Below are positions 27,311 to 38,438 of a stretch of 64,000 nt of DNA, one piece after another. The notes under the pieces were generated by a model, which saw only the letters and a list, made by a program, of their open reading frames with translations, had not been told where the DNA came from and did no database searches. The first letter of the stretch is position 1. Each line of letters opens with the position of its first letter. This stretch comes from Lanius collurio (taxonomy: Eukaryota > Chordata > Aves > Passeriformes > Laniidae). The position numbers and the translations under genes are program-made. The stretch lies in the NCBI GenBank assembly GCA_020086605.1, contig JACBWW010000045.1:4272730-4336729 (forward strand), given 5' to 3'.

Positions 27311-30300
27311 TACAGAGCTGTGTTTCCACTTATCCTGAAATTAATGAACTGCAGCAGGTTTACAAAAGAGGATTAAAGCAGGTAAAGGAGATTTAACTTC
27401 AGAGGCCAGTGACAGATATCTCCAGGACTGCCTTAAAACTATGAACTTTAGTGATGTCAGACAGAGCCCAGCATCCTGATCCTGCAGCCTGGTCATCAGA
27501 GACATGAGCTCTCACAGGGCACTTACAGCAATTTATCCTCTAGAAGATTCTCAGCTGAAGCCTCCCCCTGAGCTGTGACATTTAATACTCTCAATATGCA
27601 TTGAAAAAACATTCTTGATACACATTCCCAGCTCAGACTAAGTATTCAGACTGGGAGAGAATTTCAGATATTGAAATTGTAAATGGAGATAACAGTTGAA
27701 AATGTCAGCTGTATCTGAAAGAAAAATCATTTTGACAAGATAGATTCATTAACTCTTCAGTCTTCTTCAATAAGATGATTTCCTGTTATGTTTTTCAGAC
27801 ATTCACACCTTTCAAATACTAGAACTCATTAAAGCTTGCTTGTTTTTTATCTCCCTCCCCAAGAGATAATACTGAGAACAAAGCAGCTGCTGACTCACAG
27901 GCAGCCTGAGACACCTGGCCCAAAAGTGTGTTCACATGAGCAGGTTCTGAACAGGTCAGGTAACGTGCTGAGAGAAGGAAACACTGCAGGCATTGCTGTG
28001 GATGGAGTCTACATGGAGAGATCTGGCACAGAGATATCAGCTCTGCTGTGAGTGAAGCACGAGTGGAAATTCAGGTTTAAGCACCTGAAGAAAACAGAAT
28101 TGGGAGTTACAGGAACACTTGTGAAGGACCTGCTCCCAGGACACCACACAGAGTAACACTGGGGGTGTTTGCATGGCCTCCACTCTGTCACCAGCTCAGA
28201 ACAGAGGGTGAAAGAGGATACCAAAGACAGGAAAGCTGTCACTGTAGGACACGAGAACACAGAGGCGTGAACGCAACAGCTGAAGGTGAGAAAAAGGACC
28301 AGGTTATTTTCTGACTCCACTACTTATAGTTTTACAGAAGTGACAGTGGATTGGAGGGTGAAAGGGCCACCTCTCCACTGACACTGGACAAGTTACCAAT
28401 CCATCAACTTTCTCCACCTCTACGAAGGAATGCAAAACAACTGAGTTATTTACAGACAATGTGTGGGAAAGTTTGCAACTAGAATGAAAACATCAGAAGG
28501 CTCAAAGATTTCTAAAAATCAGGGTGACAGAAAGCAGGTGACAGATGTGCCATGGAACCCCCTGTCTGAGCCAGGGAAGGGCAGACACTGTGGCAGCCTG
28601 TCAGGATTGCTGGAAGGTGAAGTGAGCTCCAGAGGGGAAGGGCCACCCCTGCCAACTGCATTTCAGTGGGATATAAATGAGCTGTCCAGCTGTTTCCAGC
28701 AAAGAGGGAAAGGAAAGTTGGGCAGCATTTGCCTGTTGGTGTCCCTTGTGCCCTTTTGCTGTGAACAAATTACCCTCCCCAAACTCCTGCTATGCATAAA
28801 CCACCCTGCTACACGTGGAGCATGGAGTGGGAAAAATCAACTCACCCAAAGATTTTGGGTATAATAAGATCAACTTCCTTTTCATAGGACCTTGCACTCA
28901 ATTGATTACAGTAATTTCCCTAAAGAAAAGTTCAAAATATGTTCTACTTTTTCCCCTGTATTTTCTCACTTCCTAAGGTCACCATAGGAATTGAGAGTTG
29001 TGAGTGGCCATGCTTGTAAAAAGTGAAATTTAGGCCAAATAGTTAATTTATTGACTGCAATGTCATGTTGCACAGCTACACAGTTGTGTCAATTGTCAAA
29101 GCTGTAGTAATTCAGGACATACTGTCTGTTGCATAAGTCTTCTAAATCCCACATGATTTATGCAACTCATACTAAAATTTTTGAATATTCATAATGATTC
29201 TCACAATCTGTAGGCAAGATACATCCATAGTAATTCACAAATCATTTAAAATAATTAGTACGTTAGAGGATTTTCATTCTGTGATCAATAATTGATCAGT
29301 TAAAGGGGTAAAAACCTGTCAAATGAATTATTCATGGTAAATGTCTCTCCCACTGCAAGCAGAAACTTCAAAGAGCTCTGTCCCATTCTGCTCCCTCAGA
29401 CAAGGAGCAGTGGATTGCCAGGGTTGCAGATCCCATGAGGAAGAGCTCAAGTTCAGTATTTTGTGAGAATTTTATGAGAGCTAAAATATGGCTCAGCACA
29501 GGCCACGTAAGCCAGGGTAAAACAGACAATAATAACTTTATCAATAAACCTGGATTCGATGGCTCAGTGCCAATAGTCTGCATTTCCATGTAGAGAATCA
29601 AATGAAATTTAATGATCCCGTTGGCAGACCCAGGGAGTACTGCACAACCACCCAACTCAAGCATTTCTGAGTCATTTGCTGAGCAATGTAAAGTGTGAAG
29701 GCTCCAGACAACAGCACTAAGACTATTTTCATTAACAAATAACCCCTCGTTCTTTTTTCAATGTATCTTTGTGCTATAGAGATGTAACAGAGGTTTTGAA
29801 TCATAGCTTTTAAATCAATTAACTAGTTTATGGTTATTTTATTTTGTTTTCCTCTTCCAAATGCCATTAATTGTAGTTATCTCTGATTAGATAAAGAGTA
29901 CAGAAGTCTGGAATCCTGTGTTGGGAGTTCCAGAAATATTTTTTTTAAACTTGAAAATAGTTGCAAATGTCATTTATTAACACAAAATTACATTTCAAAA
30001 TTATATTATTAAAAGAAAAATAGCTTGCCAATGAAGATTAATAGAATACCATTAGAAGACACGGATTTTCTAGCTTTATTTAATCAGTCTCCTAGGAGCA
30101 AATCGTGTTAGGAGAAGATAATCTCCCTGAATATTCCTATGCATGTGTTGAAGATTTTTTTTTTATTAGCTCAATATATTAAGGCTACAGTAATGTGCAA
30201 GAATTAGTATCCTGATTTCTTATCACAAGTGGCACAGAGCACCGAGGCAGTGCTCTGCAGTGAGTGCTTGGCTAAGGAATATCTTATTCCTGGTTTAGGG

Positions 30301-31338
30301 AGGAAGAAAGGTGATTACAATTTCCAAATTGCTAAATTCATTGTAGAAGAGAAAGAAGAACACATTCAGGAAGCAGAAATGAAAAATATGTAAGGCCTGT
30401 ATGGTATAGCATAAGGTGTAAATAAATCACTACATCTCTGAAAGCAGAGATTTCCCCTCACTCCATCCAGTCACTCTGAGGAGGAGAGAGAAGCAAATGA
30501 TGGCTCTTTCCTCATCCTTACTGTTTTCTATTTCACAGTCTAGAACTAAAAGATGAATATCTCATGTGATGACATTCAATGTCATGAAATATGAAAGGCA
30601 GTTAAGACAGGAATCCTGATCTGAGTGCAGTACCTGAAAACTCTCAAGCACTATTCTCCAAAGCTCACTGTAACAGAGGATTTTGAAATGCTTGTATGTA
30701 ATTTGTACCTGTATTTCTGTTTTGGAGGAAATAGAGCTTGCTCTTAGTTTAATAAATTCACTTACAGGCTAAAAGGAAGCACCAGGAGCAGGAGGTTTAA
30801 AGGAGTATTGGGAATAGCTGCTTACAACAATACAGCTAAAATGGAACCTCTGTGAGGTGCTGAAATGCAGCCTCTTTGCTCAGGGCTCAACCAATCCTTT
30901 GGAGTTGGCATCTGTGACAAATTGGTTCTGGATTATTAGTCAGACTTCAGGCCATTGTTGAGGCATCAATCTCTCATTCCATGGCATCTGTTCATTCACT
31001 AACCTGGGCAGGTTTGTGTCAGAAAGTCAATTTTTGTCCAAGAATTTGATAGATGTTAATGTGATTTTTTCAGCCACCATCCTTTTGTTCCTGTGATGAT
31101 GGCTCAAGCTTTACTCTGCAGAATCTTTTAAGACTGAAGCTTGATTGGATAATAAGACACAAGTTTTAAATTCATCTCCCCCTCTCTTCTGCCAAAGATC
31201 AGATTTCTCTGCTCAAGATAAAATCCAGCAATCAAAAGCCAAAGGAAGTGAGCAGGTCACTGAGGACAACCTCTCCCTGCTCCAGGCTGCAGCACTGGGT
31301 TGTTGGCAGATGCTGCTTTGTGATGGAGTGTGGGGCTT
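27311..31338. other. Noncoding sequence, no gene recognised
   Basis: A plus-strand open frame of 133 codons (28463-28864) and a minus-strand frame of 103 codons (28009-28320) lie in GC-richer patches and resemble no protein I know. The interval 29150-29340 is AT-rich with repeated ATTCATAA and AATTATT words and could be a regulatory element, but I see no decisive signal. A minor 8-bp stem with a 7-base loop lies at 30235-30257. Confidence 0.65.
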
Positions 31339-31543
31339 ATGGATCCCACCTCGACATCTCTGGGGCTCAGGACACTGCCATGGATCCCACCTCGACATCT
31401 CTGGGGCTCAGGACACTGCCATGGATCCCACCTCGACATCTCTGGGGCTCAGGACACTGCCATGGATCCCCCCTCGACATCTCTGGGGCTCAGGACACTG
31501 CCATGGATCCCACCTCGACATCTCTGGGGCTCAGGACACTGCC
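31339..31543 (+). repeat. Minisatellite, 41-bp unit x 5
   Basis: Five head-to-tail copies of a 41-bp unit lie at 31339-31379, 31380-31420, 31421-31461, 31462-31502 and 31503-31543. All copies are identical except for one A-to-C change at 31471 in copy 4. The unit is 25/41 G+C (61%), well above its surroundings. Each junction creates overlapping CCATGG and GGATCC words. Because 41 is not a multiple of three and the unit has no stop in any forward frame, all three plus frames stay open and read the same 41-residue cycle in different phases. The open frames of 85 to 134 codons here follow from the repeat and do not indicate a gene. The near identity of the copies suggests recent expansion or homogenisation, so the array is probably variable between individuals. 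Confidence 0.97.
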
Positions 31544-34500
31544 TGCTGACAGTGCTTCTGGATTTACATTGGTTTTATTTTATTTAAAACTGCATTATCT
31601 TAGACTTTTATTGTAAGAGGGATAATACAAGTTTTGGAAATATTTAACTTAAAATGGGATATAGGTTACAGCTTTTACTTGGGTTACCCTAACCATAAGA
31701 ATATGGTTTAAAAAGAAAAATGATTATATGTTTCCCATTCTTTTCCATTATCACTCAGTGAATTAATTTCTGGTTTTAGCTATAAATACCATTTGAGGGA
31801 TACTTGATTAAATGACTAATCAAGCATTAATAAATTTTCATTACTGTACCAGATAAATTATATATTAACATAAGATTCTTTATGATACCTGATCCCCTTT
31901 TAAAAACACAGTCTCTACCCCAATTATTTTTAAAGTCTGTACTGTAAATGATAACTAAGTCTAAGGCTCATATTCAGCACTGTGAAATCAAAATCAAAAA
32001 TATATAATGGAAAAATAAACTTCACTTGAAAATTAATTTGTGGTTAGACAAATTATACATCTGATGGAATGCTTTCCTAAAACTGAAGGATTGGTCTTTA
32101 GGTTCTTAAGGAGATGAGACCTGTTCCATATAAAACAATGGTTGCTGTAAAACTGTAACACACAGAATTATTTTTGTTTTCAGAATGTCTCAAACAGGGT
32201 GAAGTGGCTCCTGTGGAATGTGTGGCACAAACTGCAGTTCCAGGATAAAATTGATATCTGTTGGGTGCTGTGTCCCCCTAATTAGTATTACTGCTGTTAC
32301 ATATCTGTCAAACACAGGACGGACCAACAAAACCTAATTAGCTGTTCAAACTCATTTCTGTGCCACATTTAATCTTGAGCTTGTCACATTTAAATTTCTT
32401 TAAACCTTAATAATATTCAAGATCATGCACTTGTGTTAAAGGCAACATGTGTTTGAGCCTTAATGAATGCTGATGAGGAAGTATTCATTATGACTCAGAC
32501 AACTTTTTTTCTTTATTTATCCAGGTCAGTCATTTATCTTTTCTATAAGATTTATGAGGTTGTTTTACTCAAAGCAGTAGAAAACTAAAATATAATAACT
32601 TGTTTTGCATTTCATGTGCTGCTAATTCAGTCACAACCTTGATCATTGTTGTCATAATTTTAATACAGAACATGTATGTAACATGAAAAGAAGTGCTCAG
32701 CTTAATGCAAATATTTAATTTGTGTTTCACATTAAGCATATAGACTAGCTTAATTGCATCCAAAGACTTTAAAATATCTGGGAAGAAACTTAGTGGAATT
32801 TCTTAACTTTATAAATATTTTTCAAGGAACTTGTAGGAGAGGTGAATCTACATCAGCTGTCAGTATCAAGAGGTAAAAACTCTCAGCAATAAAGAGATAT
32901 TAAGAATTGCCATAATTTAGCCTATTCATCTTTGATTTCACATTCTGAAAAGCAGCTGCAGATGTTTGCCAGTCTGAGATGTGCTCCCAGTCCATCTTAA
33001 GCATTGGTAATTTAATAAATACATGTTATTACGAAGCAGTGGAAAGTCATACCAGAAATAGAGAAGCAGTTACTATCTGAGTATAACACTTGCATTAAAG
33101 TTTTATATACAAAGAGGATGTAGGAATTCTTGGAGGGAAATTAAGCAATTAACTTTTAAGGTTGCTTAATGCTTTTGTCAAACAAAACTGGGTGCAGATG
33201 GCAGGCAAGGGAGCCCTTCCCAGTGCTCTGTGTGGGAAGTGAATGATGACAACAACAGAGCTGTACCTCAGTAGGTGCCACAAGAATCAGACCTGGGATC
33301 ATCAGAGGCTTAGATGGGATCCTGAGAGTAAATTTTACAATTACCAGGTGGTTCTGAGGGGCTGAGCCTCAGGGCTCCAGGCACAAAGGCCAGGCTTGGG
33401 CACAAGGGCAAACTTCCCAGTGCCACAAGAAATGCAGCCACACCCCTACAGCTTGTCCTGGCAGGAAGATGTGCTAATATACCATAAAAAGGTTATTTCC
33501 TGTCTTCCTAGACAGCTCCTAAATAAATATACACAAATTTTCAGGCTCCAAAGAATGAATATCATTAGTGCCTTCTGGAGTCTGAAACAAATTTTAGGCA
33601 AGTCCTTTGTGATATTCACCAAACCTACACACACCCTGTGATCTGTCACATAAATCCCCTAAAACAGAGAAGGGGTTATCTAAAAGGGCTCTTCTTCTCC
33701 TTTTCTGAAGAGATAATAACACTGTACATCACTCTGGGTGAGGATGTCTACAGGATGGATGCATGTCCTGCACAGGGCAGGTATAAAACTGTTTGAAAAG
33801 GGATGATAACAAAAGAGTGGTGTTGCACTAATTAAAGTCAATAATTAGATAATTTTGCCTTAATGAAATTAGGTCATGTATGCTACTTCAGGGTCTTAAA
33901 GGGAAGAAAAATAACATGATATTCAAAGATAGACAAGGAGTATCTGCTTAGAGGAAAAATGCATGCAATAAGATCTCCTCCAATAAGCTCAGAATTCATA
34001 TTCAAAATGAAAAATCAGAGAACATATCTATTCTGGCATGCTTTAATTAATGACTCATTGGTATTGATAACAAGGTCAGGTTTTTTCATGTTTAATAAAT
34101 CTTTTTAAATAAGAAAGATAAGGCAACAGTTAAAATTCTTTTTTCTTCTCCATTTTTCTGTGATGTGAATGGAGATCAGCCACAAAAAGTGTCACCATTA
34201 ATCCCTTAAATCTTAGACTAAATTTTCCTGATACATCTAATGTCATGAATTTGAACAACAGAAATTTGCACTCAGTGTTATTGGCATACATGTCATGGCA
34301 AAAGCCTAATTTTTGCTTTAGACACTACTAAACTAAACAGGAAGGCACCTCTGTGTCATGTTGAGTACTTAATTTTTCCCCTCTATTTTTCATTATCTGC
34401 CTTGATTAAAGAGGTCGATTCCTATTCTAAAAATGATGTACAGAGCATAAATTAATAATTTGCTGTGTCAATGCAATTCTTTTTAAGTGACAAGCTGCAT

Positions 34501-35140
34501 GTCCTTTTACACTCCTTTGCTGTCCAGATGATAGTACCCAATTTATTCAGGTTATCACATTTTCTAAGCTGTTACCCCTCTGGCAGCCATCACTCTCCAT
34601 CAGAATCACAGGCCCAAACCAATACCTGATTATTTCTAGATCTTTAAGCAGCTGTCCTGTTGATGTGATTTCAAACGAGATTTATTAATTCTAACAGAAA
34701 ACCCAGTGTTGATTCATTTGACTTTATGGTCCTGTAATCAGCAGGAAATAGCTATCAGGTAGTCTCCATTTTCTTTAAACTGCATTGACTAGCTCAGCTC
34801 ATGCTTTTCTTCACTAAATATAATGAAACTATGGAGTGAATAGTTTTCCTAGATTATTGCCCCATTTAAATGTTTAGAGGTTGGGTAAGAAGATGACTTC
34901 AGGCAAAATTCTGTCTGTACTAAATATATTGAGACACTCCAGTTTGGCTTCAAGTTTGGAATATGGACTATTTAAAAGTGTGACTGAAATAGAAAATAGA
35001 GTAATTGAAACATTTATTGTGTCCAATGCTGTCAAGTCCCCTTCTTTTAGTAAGGAATAGGATGTGTAACAATCATAGCATTTTATTTCATTTTCTGCAA
35101 TTAAGTCCACTCACTCATCTGCCTTGTGCCAGTTCCCACA
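31544..35140. other. AT-rich noncoding sequence, no gene recognised
   Basis: Open frames are all below about 82 codons. TAAT- and ATTA-rich stretches occur at about 32400-32480 and 34020-34130 and have an enhancer-like texture without decisive features. A small GC-richer patch lies at about 33180-33440. I see no mobile element or RNA gene that I can name. Confidence 0.7.
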
Positions 35141-35200
35141 GAAACATGGAATGGTTTGGGTTGGAAGGGACCTGAAACATCATCCAGTTCCAAGCTCCCA
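35141..35200 (-). mobile_element. CR1 LINE 3' end, short fragment
   Basis: Read on the minus strand, this contains the CR1 terminal phrase CCCTTCCAACCCAAACCATTC with a degenerate ATTCCATG-type tail. On the plus strand it appears as AATGGTTTGGGTTGGAAGGG at 35150-35169. Only about 60 bases of the 3' end survive, as expected for the strongly 5'-truncated copies CR1 normally leaves. There is no coding potential. Confidence 0.85.
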
Positions 35201-35934
35201 GTTAAAGAACCCACCTTGAAAACTTAATGGACAAAGCCATTATCTGCTGTATTTAGGGCACAAAAAAGCCATAAAATGCTCTGGTTCCCTCAGGTGCAGT
35301 GAGCTCACAGTCACTGAGGGTGAGGGGGGTGTTGAGCTGGTTTCCTCAATAGAAATGGAACGGAGAAAGTGCAACGAAGGGGTCCCATCATTTGTGTTCA
35401 CAGCTCGTGTAGCTGCTCAAGGAGGAGGCAGGAAGCCACAAAGGAGAGAGAGAAGCAAACCAGGCTGTTAGAACTGTGGGTGATTTCTTTGGGCCCAGAC
35501 TAACCCTTCCCTGCCTTAATTCTGGCTTTTAGTGCATCTCCCCTCCAAACCAGCTTGGTAAATCACAAATCCTTTCTCAAGTATTACTTGTAAATCAAGG
35601 GGCACAAACCCAACTGGAAGAGTTGTGATGGCCACGTGTCATTCCCTCCTCCCTCCCTTCCTGAGTAGGGGGCTGGAAACACAAAAGCCCCCCCAAACCA
35701 TCCTCCTGCAGTTTTGAAAGTGGTGGGAATGTTGCATCTTCTATCCCTCCTACCTGCCCTGGACAGGGGCACCAAGAACAAAGAGCCAGCCCAGAAAAGC
35801 TGCACTGCAACGTTCTAGGCCCCCACTCAGGCTTCTAAAATTGTCACAAAAATAAAATAGCATGTGCATTAGAATACACCATTCTTGAACAATTTCATCA
35901 TAATTTGTCATTCATTCTGAGATATTCATTTGTC
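35201..35934. other. Noncoding sequence, no gene recognised
   Basis: This is moderately GC-rich sequence between a CR1 fragment and the enhancer-like stretch. Two overlapping minus-strand frames of about 72 codons (35584-35810) are open in different phases with no recognisable protein. I see nothing else in it. Confidence 0.65.
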
Positions 35935-36240
35935 TAAAAGCAATTAAAGCTTAATTGCTGCATAACCTGAATAATTTAGAAATGCAAATTAGGATAGCAG
36001 GCAAGCAAGTATGTGTTCATTAATTTCTTTGTTATCACCATCTGTTTAATTAAAAAAATGAGTTTTACTGAATGACAGCTTGCTAACTATATAAACGTTT
36101 TCCTTAATTGAAAATGTCTTTTGCAATTGAGGTCAGCATCTGACAAAAACTGTTTGAACTTTTTCAAAAAACATTTTCTCTAAACAAATTGTTGTATTTT
36201 TAAATTCACATTAAAAAACATTGCCAACATATGCAGTGTA
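35935..36240. promoter_or_regulatory. Possible conserved enhancer-like element
   Basis: The stretch holds CAATTAA (35941-35947) and TTAATTG (35951-35957) homeodomain-type words, a perfect octamer ATGCAAAT (35982-35989, the POU-factor site), a SOX-type CTTTGTTAT (36027-36035) and TTAATTAA (36046-36053), then more AT-rich non-repetitive sequence. POU, SOX and homeodomain words together are common in vertebrate developmental and neural enhancers. Each word is expected by chance in AT-rich DNA, so the clustering is only suggestive and conservation cannot be judged here. Confidence 0.25.
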
Positions 36241-36634
36241 ATTCAAGAAATGACATCTTCACTTCTTAATGCAAAGCCATAATTTTAGAAAAAAATCAGT
36301 GCTTTGGAAAAGTGATGGCTATTACATGAAAGGTATATGCCATTTATTGTCTTTATTACAGATTATTTTGAAAACTTTTATAGAATCCAGACTCAAAGTA
36401 TGAATACCTCTTAAAAAGAAAATCATCTGAAGAAGGAAAGAATGTTTCAAAAGATGGATCATAAGATGCAGTCTTTTTGCTTGGGAAATAAAAACAAGGT
36501 GGTTTTTCAAGTAGAATCTTTATAAAAAAGCTGGTTCTTTACACGAGTATACAACTCTTCATGACTAATATTTACCAAACTCCTTTTTCTCAACCTGGTT
36601 TTATTCCAAACACCTTCACTCCATCTGTAGCAGG
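36241..36634. other. AT-rich noncoding sequence
   Basis: I see nothing gene-like. A 62-codon minus-strand frame (36322-36510) is unremarkable. The stretch leads directly into the CR1 copy that follows. Confidence 0.7.
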
Positions 36635-36826
36635 GTGGTTGGGCCCTGGCACAGGGTGCCCAGAGCAGCTGTGGCTGCCCCTGGATCCCTGGAAATGTCC
36701 AAGGCTGGGTTGGACGGGGCTTGGAGCAGCCTGGGACAGTGGGAGGTGTCCCTGCCCATGGCAGGGGTGGCACTGGGTGGGCTTTAAGGTCCTTCCAACC
36801 CAAACCATTCAGTAATTCTCTGATTT
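36635..36826 (+). mobile_element. CR1 LINE 3' end, 5'-truncated copy
   Basis: The order of phrases is diagnostic of the CR1 3' region: GGTGCCCAGAGCAGCTGTGG (36655-36674), the ATCCCTGGAAATGTCCAAGG type block, TTGGACGGGGCTTGGAGCAG, GGAGGTGTCCCTGCCCATGG and finally CCTTCCAACCCAAACCATTC (36791-36810), with a decayed ATTC/TGAT tail. The copy is heavily 5'-truncated and has no ORF2 remnant. Its GC content explains the several overlapping open frames on both strands here, none of which is a gene. Confidence 0.95.
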
Positions 36827-38407
36827 ATATATTCAGGGAAAAAGGAAAATAATTTGTATCTTATTAATACAAGTTTTAATGTCACGGGTAGTCTGGATCT
36901 TACATTTCTCCTGAGTTGGTCTGAACAGACAAAACTGGGTCTGAGAGAGCCCCAAACAAATGATGCACATGCCTGCAAGCCCAGGGCTATCAGCCAAGCT
37001 CTGAGCCAGCAGTGCCCTGCTCTGCAGGAGCTCAGCAAACCCATTCCCTGCCTGGGACTGGAGTCTGGGGGAGTGCAGAAGGGCAATGCTGTACTCCTGC
37101 ACTGCAAACTCATCTATTATTCACCTGGTGGTGTTTACACAATTAATTACATTACTTTGTTGTAATTTGAGTTACATTTGGCTTCTACTCTCTCTTACTG
37201 CATTTGAGAGAAGCCTTCTGTTTTAGCTTCTGTATCAGCACCAGCATATTTCCAGGGTGCAGCAAAAGGCATTGAGAGCAATGGTGGTGATAAAGATGAC
37301 AAAGATTCAGTGATTTGCACTGAAAATAATCCCCAAGAATGCACTTTCCCTTTGCTGTATCCCCTTTTGTAGTAAATTACTGGGGTAACTGGGAGGTATA
37401 TCCATTGCATTTTAAACATTCTGTTACTAGACTGAAAAAAAAGATAAAAATTAACATGCAAGGTCATGGCTGTTCCCCCAAACAGTTAAAAAGTGACCTG
37501 CCCAGTCTGTCTGGGTGCCAGCACATAAACTCAAAGTCGGGGTGGCACTGCAAGGCTCAGCCAGGTGACTTGGGAATTCCCTTGCATGAAGTGTCTCTGT
37601 ACTCAATTAAATGCTCTTTAGATTTTCTAAGTGTTGTATAAACATCATCTGACATTTGCAGGCTCTTCCCGAATGTGGAAACAAACATTATGATTATCAC
37701 TGAAGGCTTTGGGTAACACACAAAGATTAAGTAACTTTTTCAGGACAGGAAAATCGAACAGGAACCTGTGAGGAATCCCAAACCTGTACCTGGCAGGGAG
37801 AGAAACTTTCAGGGGGACTCAGGTGTTCATGGTTATTGGGGGCAGATCCACAGGGAAACAGGAAAATTCCTTATGAACCAAATAAACCCTGCTAAGTTGC
37901 TGCAAGCCATTTTTATTTTCTTATGATTTGGAGCTATTCTCTAGTGAGTGTGGCTATGAGAGTGTTTTCATGGAATTACAGTGAAACTACATGGGGGGTT
38001 TAGCAGGCAACACATGCAAATATTCATGTGGAAGCAGAGGGTGAAAAATTGTGGAGAAAAGCAGCAAAGAATCCCATTGAATATAAAAATACAAAGCTCC
38101 AAGCAAACAAAATGAAGCTACAAGTTATTGGCATTGGTTTCTCGAAGTTGCACAATCCCAGTGGTTTGAGGTGTTAATTTCTCAGCACCATATTAACATT
38201 TTTATGCATCAAAGGATCATTTTAGCTGGATATTTTGCCTCCTTTCACTAGATGGCAATATTGTATTATATTCCAGTGTATAAGTCATGTTTAAATAAAC
38301 GTGGCACAAAGATAGCCGAGTAAACGGTAGCAGTGCATTAAAGAAATTAAGGAATAATTAAAATTTACTTCAATAGCTTGCATTTCCACAAACTCTCTCA
38401 GTAAGAG
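36827..38407. other. Noncoding sequence, no gene recognised
   Basis: Overlapping open frames of 90 to 109 codons occur on both strands just after the CR1 copy (36784-37165) and again around 37195-37641. They lack recognisable domains, and several overlap one another on opposite strands, so they are treated as chance. I see no additional repeat. Confidence 0.65.
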
Positions 38408-38438
38408 TATCACTTAGGTTTTCTCTTTGATAAACCAC
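38408..38438. repeat. 31-bp dispersed direct repeat, copy A
   Basis: All 31 bases are identical to 40744-40774, in the same orientation, 2,336 bp apart. The core begins TATCACTTAGG and ends GATAAACCAC. The next 14 bases to the right still agree at 10 positions, which points to a longer, decayed homology. On the minus strand both copies are open in the same phase, reading VVYQRENLSD, but the segment is too short to argue for coding. I do not recognise the family. Confidence 0.95.

Noticed and set aside
30235..30257. Hairpin with an 8-bp stem and 7-base loop
   Set aside because: Several stems of this size are expected by chance in 64 kb, and it lacks the longer pairing needed for a microRNA precursor.
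31145..31616. Several overlapping open frames of 85 to 134 codons with a repeated peptide
   Set aside because: They are the three-frame reading of a 41-bp minisatellite with no stop codon. The same peptide cycle appears in each frame, which a real gene would not produce.
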